A DNA stretch of 64,000 bases from Streptomyces goshikiensis (GTDB taxonomy: Bacteria > Actinomycetota > Actinomycetes > Streptomycetales > Streptomycetaceae). Every line of letters begins with the position of its first letter. Positions within the stretch are counted from its first letter, which is position 1. Shown here one piece after another: positions 60,221 through 64,000 of this stretch. Both the position numbers and the translations under genes were made by a program. Below the pieces are notes generated by a model. It saw only the letters and a program-made list of their open reading frames with translations. It made no database searches and was not told the origin of the DNA. The stretch spans positions 1 through 64,000 of the forward strand of contig NZ_BMVE01000022.1 in the NCBI RefSeq assembly GCF_014650555.1. The letters run 5' to 3'.

Positions 60221-60453
60221 GTGACGTCCTGTCGGGCCGTTCCGGGCGCGCCGGGCGGCCGCTATGGAACCCGGGTGCGCGTGCTGAGACCCACACGGTA
60301 CGACGTGGCCCGCGGGTCCCCTGCCCGGGGGCCGGGTGGTTCCCGGACGCCGCCGGACGGGCGAGGGACGTGGTGGGAGCGGTGACCCAAGGGGCTCACG
60401 GGTCGTTCCCCCGGGGACAGGACACCACCATCGAGGGAAGCGGGCGGAACGCC

Positions 60454-61044
60454 GTGGACGAGCTCATCTTGGCCAAACTGCACAACCGGTTCGGCTTGTT
60501 CGATCAGGACGGCGACGGCCGGGTCACCAAGGCCGACTACGACGCGATCGCCGAACGCCTGGCGGAAGCCGCAGGTCAGGCGCCTGACTCCGCCACCGCG
60601 CGGAAGCTGCGGGCCGAGTACGACGCGGGCTGGGCACGCATGGCCGCCGAGCTCGGGCGCGGGATGGACGCGGAGCTCGACGAGGACGAGTTCGCCACCG
60701 CCTGGTACGGCGTCTCCCGCGAGACCGACTTCGGCACCGCCGTCCTGCCCGTCGTCGAAGCCGTCATGACCGCGATGGACACGGACGGCGACCAGCACCT
60801 CCAGGCCGCCGAGTTCACCCGCTGGCTCGCCGCCTACGGCGTGCCCGCCGACGCCGCCGCCACCGCCTTCACCCGTCTGGACCGTGACGGCGACGGTCGC
60901 ATCAGCCATGACGAACTCGCCCAGGCGTTCCACGAGTACTTCACCGGCACCGACCCCGACCTCCCCGGCAACTGGCTCTACGGCCCCCTCCCCCGCTACA
61001 CCCCGAGCCCTCCTCACACGGTGCCTCCTCACACGGCGCCTTGA
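60454..61044 (+). CDS. EF-hand calcium-binding protein (calerythrin/CabB-like)
   Basis: 196 residues with three full EF-hand loops: DQDGDGRVTKAD (17-28), DTDGDQHLQAAE (109-120) and DRDGDGRISHDE (143-154). A degenerate loop lies near residue 70 (DAELDEDEF). This is the four-hand layout of the Streptomyces CabB/calerythrin proteins, which bind Ca2+ in the cytosol. The GTG at 60454 is chosen because family N-termini begin just before the first hand. A Pro-rich tail of about 25 residues follows the last hand. Confidence 0.88.
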   Translation: MDELILAKLHNRFGLFDQDGDGRVTKADYDAIAERLAEAAGQAPDSATARKLRAEYDAGWARMAAELGRGMDAELDEDEFATAWYGVSRETDFGTAVLPVVEAVMTAMDTDGDQHLQAAEFTRWLAAYGVPADAAATAFTRLDRDGDGRISHDELAQAFHEYFTGTDPDLPGNWLYGPLPRYTPSPPHTVPPHTAP

Positions 61045-61241
61045 GCCCGGCCGGCGCGCACGCACGGCCGCCCGTCGAGCCCGCGCCGGGAGCCCGGGCG
61101 TGGCGGGGCGGCGCGCCGCGGTCCGCTCGTGGCGGGGCGCCCCCGGTCGTACGGTGGAAGCAGCGGGAGGCGCGCCTCCGTGAGCCCTGCCGGGCGTCGT
61201 CCTTCCTCCGTGTGACATCCCGGAAAGCAGGTGCGACTCCC

Positions 61242-61517
61242 ATGCGCACGTCAACCCGCGTCGCCGGTGTCCTCACCGGCCTGACCCTCGCGCTCGGCGG
61301 CGCGGCTCTCGCCGCCCCCGCCGCCCAGGCGGACATCCCCGCCTGCACCGGCATGGCCACCCAGGCGGGGGCGGGCGCCACCGAAGCGGTCACCGCGGCC
61401 TGCCACCGCGGCGTGAACGGCGACCTCCAGGGCTGTGTGAACGGGCTGACCGGAGCCGGGGTGCCCGGCGGCGCCGCGAACGGCGCCTGCCGCGCGGCGG
61501 CGCACGAGCCCCGATAG
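61242..61517 (+). CDS. Small secreted four-cysteine protein
   Basis: 91 residues. A signal peptide ends at AAQADIP; the mature part of about 60 residues is Gly/Ala-rich with four cysteines (PACTGM, AACHRG, QGCVNG, GACRAA) and so probably two disulfides. No family is recognised. AGGTG lies upstream of the ATG. It converges on the MerR gene. Function unknown. Confidence 0.72.
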   Translation: MRTSTRVAGVLTGLTLALGGAALAAPAAQADIPACTGMATQAGAGATEAVTAACHRGVNGDLQGCVNGLTGAGVPGGAANGACRAAAHEPR

Positions 61518-61533
61518 CCCCGCGCCGCGGGCA

Positions 61534-62274
61534 TCACGGGTGGGCGTGGGCATCGGCGTCCCGTCCGCGCTTGCGGAGGTACGCCTCCAGCTCTGCCGCG
61601 CCGGCCAGCATCGCCCGCCCGCGGGCGGACAGCCGGCCGTGCCAGTCGCCCAGGGCGGCCTCCAGCGGCTCCAGACCGCCGGCCGTCCGCACTTGGGCGA
61701 TCAGCGGGGCGATCTGCTCCAGCAGGTAACCGCCCCGCCTGAGTTGGTGGGCCATCCGGGCGTCCCGTACGTCCTTCTCGTCGTAGACGCGGTACCCGGT
61801 CCGCGGGTCTCGGCGCGGGCGCACCAGCTCGGCGCGCTCCCATGCGCGCAGCGTCGCCGGCCTGATGCCGAGCCGGTCGGCCAGCGGCCCGATGAACGTG
61901 TCGCCGGGCTCGGACGCCGTGGTGGGACCCAGGTCGCGCAGCGCGTTCTCCACGGCCCGGAGGGTGCGCCGGTCGTCGAGGAGCTGTGCGTGGCTCTCGT
62001 CGATGAGCCGGAACGCCTCCTCCACCGCGTCCTGGTTCACCGCCCGCATGATCGACGTCGCCGTCTGGTGGCCGTGGCCGGGAACCAGGGCGACGAACGC
62101 GCGCAGGGCGCTCGCGTGCACCGAGGTGTAGGTGCGGTAGCCGTGGGCGGTCCGCGCGGCGGCGGGGAGGATCCCGGCCTCCTCGTAGTTCCTGACCGCC
62201 TGTGTGGACAGACCGTGCCCGCGCGCCAGATCGACCGGCCTGAGCCGCTCACCGCTTTGAAGGTTTTGCCGCAT
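61534..62274 (-). CDS. MerR-family regulator with two HTH domains (TioE-like)
   Basis: 246 residues. The first MerR helix-turn-helix is at about 12-70 (LARGHGLSTQAVRNYEEAGI and HGYRTYTSVHASALRAF). A second lies at about 130-190 (LADRLGIRPATLRAWERAEL and RDPRTGYRVYDEKDVRDARM). The double arrangement is known from TioE-type regulators. It is divergent from the erythromycin-esterase homologue at 62333, which is the probable target, and 58 bp separate the two starts. Confidence 0.9.
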   Translation of the reverse strand: MRQNLQSGERLRPVDLARGHGLSTQAVRNYEEAGILPAAARTAHGYRTYTSVHASALRAFVALVPGHGHQTATSIMRAVNQDAVEEAFRLIDESHAQLLDDRRTLRAVENALRDLGPTTASEPGDTFIGPLADRLGIRPATLRAWERAELVRPRRDPRTGYRVYDEKDVRDARMAHQLRRGGYLLEQIAPLIAQVRTAGGLEPLEAALGDWHGRLSARGRAMLAGAAELEAYLRKRGRDADAHAHP

Positions 62275-62295
62275 GAGGCCGACGTTATCGGGGAA

Positions 62296-62319
62296 AAGTT
62301 TCCACCGAAAGTTCACCGA
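62296..62319. promoter_or_regulatory. Direct repeats in the MerR/esterase divergent promoter
   Basis: AAGTT-tc-CACCGA (62296-62308) is followed directly by AAGTT-CACCGA (62309-62319). The repeats lie within the 58 bp between the divergent starts and are a candidate site for the double-HTH MerR protein. Confidence 0.4.
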
Positions 62320-62332
62320 TACCGTTGAAGGC

Positions 62333-63535
62333 ATGGCTACTGACATCAAGGACGCCGTGCGTACCGTCGACGCTGCCGCCGTCATGGGGCTGCTCCCGGA
62401 CCGGCCCCGGCTGCTGGCCCTGGGTGAGCCCACCCACGGCGAGGACGCGCTGCTCCGCTTGCGCAACGAGCTCTTCCGCCAGTTCGTCGAACAGGAGGGC
62501 TATCGGACGATCGCGATCGAGAGCGACTGCCTCATGGGCCTGGTCGTCGACGACTACGTCACCTCGGGCACGGGCACCCTCGACGAGGCCGTGGAGCGCG
62601 GCTTCAGCCACGCCTGGGGCTCCCTCCCGGCCAACCGCGAGCTCGTGCGCTGGATGCGCGCCCACAACGAGGGCCGGCCCGCATCCGAGCGGGTCCGCTT
62701 CGCCGGCTTCGACGGCCCGCTGGAGATCTCCGGCGCCGCGAGCCCCCGGCAGGCCCTCACCGCACTCCACGGCTACCTCTCGGCCGGGGTGGACGCGGAC
62801 CTCCTCCCCTGCACCGCGGAAACGCTCGACCGTCTGCTCGGCGCGGACGAACGGTGGACCGATCCCGCCGCGATGACGGACCCGGCCCGGTCCGTGGGGC
62901 GGTCGGCCGAGGCCGGCCGGCTGCGGCTGCTCGCCGACGAGCTCGTGGCACTGCTCGACGCGCAGACGCCGCACCTGATCACGGCGACCGGGCGGGACGA
63001 CTGGGACCGGGCGCGCCTGTACGGGCGCACCGCGACCGGTTTGCTGCGCTACCACCACGGGATGGCCGACACCTCTCCGGCCCGCATGGCGCGGCTGTGC
63101 GCGTCGCGGGACACGATGATGGCCCACAACCTGCTCGCCGTCGCCGCGCGCGGCCCGGCCCTCGTCCATGCCCACAACTCCCATCTGCAACGGGAGAAGA
63201 GCACGATGCAGATGTGGCAGGGGCCGGTGGAGTGGTGGAGCGCCGGCGCCCTGGTCAGCGCCCAACTCGGCGCGGAGTACGCCTTCGTGGCGACAGCCCT
63301 TGGCACGATCCGGCACCAGGGGGTGGACACACCGGCGCCGGACACCGTCGAAGGAGCCCTGTACGCGCTCCCGGAGGACCGCTGCGTCATCGACGCCCCC
63401 CGGCTGGCCACCGCACTCGGCGGCACACCGCTCGGGCGCCGCGTGTCCCCCTGGTTCGGCTACGCGCCGTTCGACCCGGCCCATCTGGAGAACAGCGACG
63501 GCCTCGTGTTCGTCAAGGACGTGCCGCAGAGCTAG
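62333..63535 (+). CDS. Erythromycin-esterase family protein
   Basis: 400 residues. Family blocks are LLALGEPTHGEDALLRLRNE near the N-terminus (the H and E of the presumed active site), YRTIAIESDCLMGLVVDDYV, WMRAHNEGRP and HAHNSHLQREKSTMQMW. Known members open the lactone ring of 14-membered macrolides, but many homologues in soil actinomycetes have unknown substrates. Divergent from the MerR gene and probably under its control. A strong terminator follows. Confidence 0.92.
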   Translation: MATDIKDAVRTVDAAAVMGLLPDRPRLLALGEPTHGEDALLRLRNELFRQFVEQEGYRTIAIESDCLMGLVVDDYVTSGTGTLDEAVERGFSHAWGSLPANRELVRWMRAHNEGRPASERVRFAGFDGPLEISGAASPRQALTALHGYLSAGVDADLLPCTAETLDRLLGADERWTDPAAMTDPARSVGRSAEAGRLRLLADELVALLDAQTPHLITATGRDDWDRARLYGRTATGLLRYHHGMADTSPARMARLCASRDTMMAHNLLAVAARGPALVHAHNSHLQREKSTMQMWQGPVEWWSAGALVSAQLGAEYAFVATALGTIRHQGVDTPAPDTVEGALYALPEDRCVIDAPRLATALGGTPLGRRVSPWFGYAPFDPAHLENSDGLVFVKDVPQS

Positions 63536-63563
63536 GAGGGCCCCTCTTTCGGATCGTGCCGGG

Positions 63564-63599
63564 CCGGACAGGAGTGGACAGTAGTCCGCTCCTGTCCGG
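63564..63599 (+). terminator. Terminator hairpin after the esterase gene
   Basis: A 16-bp inverted repeat (63564-63579 and 63584-63599) with one wobble pair and an AGTA loop, 28 bp past the esterase stop. Confidence 0.8.
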
Positions 63600-63693
63600 A
63601 CTGGATTGTGGACACCGGTGTGCATGATCCTTTGCGTTACGGAGGACCGCGGGTCGCTCGGGCTTCACGGGCCTCCCCACAGAAAGAGTTGGC

Positions 63694-64000
63694 ATGCACC
63701 TTGCAATATCGGCGACCCCACCGGTCGTCGCCGCGAAGAGAGCGAGACGCGCGCACCGCGGTCCGCGCGGAGGGCTCGCCGGCGCCGCCGGCGGCGCCGC
63801 TCTCGCCGTCCTGCTGTTGCTGGGCCTCGTCGTCCTCCCTGCCCCGCCCGCGGCTGCGGCCGCCGCCGACCCGCCGCGCGCCCTCCCGCAGAACGCCACC
63901 GCGGCGGACCTGAAGTGGCAGCCGGCCCTCGACTACGACACCGACGGCTGCTACAACGTCCCGGCCATCGGGCCCGACGGCCGGATCTCCGAAGGCCTCG
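63694..64000 (+). CDS. NPP1-like secreted protein, C-terminus cut by window edge
   Basis: 102 residues are present. A long signal region (LAVLLLLGLVVLPAPPAAAA) is followed by LKWQPALDYDTDGCYNVPAI and GPDGRISEGL, the opening of NPP1 (necrosis-inducing, NLP) domains. The catalytic heptapeptide GHRHDWE expected later lies outside the window. NLPs in plant-associated microbes bind plant sphingolipids and form pores; many actinobacterial homologues have no known toxicity. AGAAAGAG precedes the ATG. Confidence 0.75.
   Translation, partial: MHLAISATPPVVAAKRARRAHRGPRGGLAGAAGGAALAVLLLLGLVVLPAPPAAAAAADPPRALPQNATAADLKWQPALDYDTDGCYNVPAIGPDGRISEGL

Overview
This window is about 72% GC and reads as chromosomal DNA of a Streptomyces species or close relative. 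Genes are dense, often coupled through ATGA or GTGA overlaps, and use GTG and TTG starts. Family markers include a short chaplin, an XRE/DUF5753 regulator, a LAXTG-type cell-wall signal, DUF3052, DUF2975 and a Nur-like box. I saw no rRNA, tRNA, CRISPR array, transposase or phage gene. Both ends cut through a gene: an EfeO-like lipoprotein on the left and an NPP1-like secreted protein on the right.

Layout. 1-6.2 kb: an iron-uptake lipoprotein (efeO), two PAP2 phosphatases and a DedA protein on the minus strand, divergent from two BlaI-repressor/M56-protease pairs. A dyad of the form GTCTAC-N6-GTAGAC occurs upstream of efeO and as two near-tandem copies between the DedA gene and the first blaI-like gene. 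6.3-14.4 kb: two secreted alpha/beta hydrolases, a DUF4436 membrane protein, several small unknown genes and an XRE regulator. 14.7-28.2 kb: a methyltransferase, a decayed molybdopterin-oxidoreductase fragment, two fasciclin proteins, a chaplin and a dipZ-like gene. These surround a tightly coupled five-gene biosynthetic operon (25296 down to 17168).

The five-gene operon encodes (i) a carrier domain joined to a six-TM, three-repeat region like the C-terminal part of epsilon-poly-lysine synthetase, (ii) a truncated condensation-adenylation-carrier NRPS protein, (iii) a clavaminate-synthase-like oxygenase, and (iv, v) the SbnB and SbnA enzymes that make L-2,3-diaminopropionate. The inferred product is a poly- or oligo-diaminopropionate, possibly hydroxylated, made by a split Pls-like machine. 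This is one of two candidate systems in the window.

28.7-43.1 kb is a metal and cobalamin region. It holds a NiCoT nickel/cobalt transporter with a Nur-like box, a TsaD / beta-carbonic anhydrase / TsaC-like group, and three cobalamin riboswitches within 2.8 kb. The riboswitches precede secreted DUF4430 and transcobalamin-like alpha/alpha-toroid proteins, one of them with a LAXTG anchor, and an ECF transporter (T, fused A-A, S). This is the second candidate system: cell-surface capture of cobalamin feeding an ECF importer.

43.3-64 kb is ordinary accessory sequence: hydrolases, LysR, TetR and MerR regulators, PRC-barrel and hydrophobic stress proteins, a serine hydrolase, an inverted pair of small related genes, a DUF2975/XRE pair with a clear operator-bearing promoter, a lipid-phosphatase/diacylglycerol-kinase/YihY/PAP2 group, a mannosyltransferase-like protein, an EF-hand protein, and an erythromycin-esterase homologue beside a double-HTH MerR regulator.
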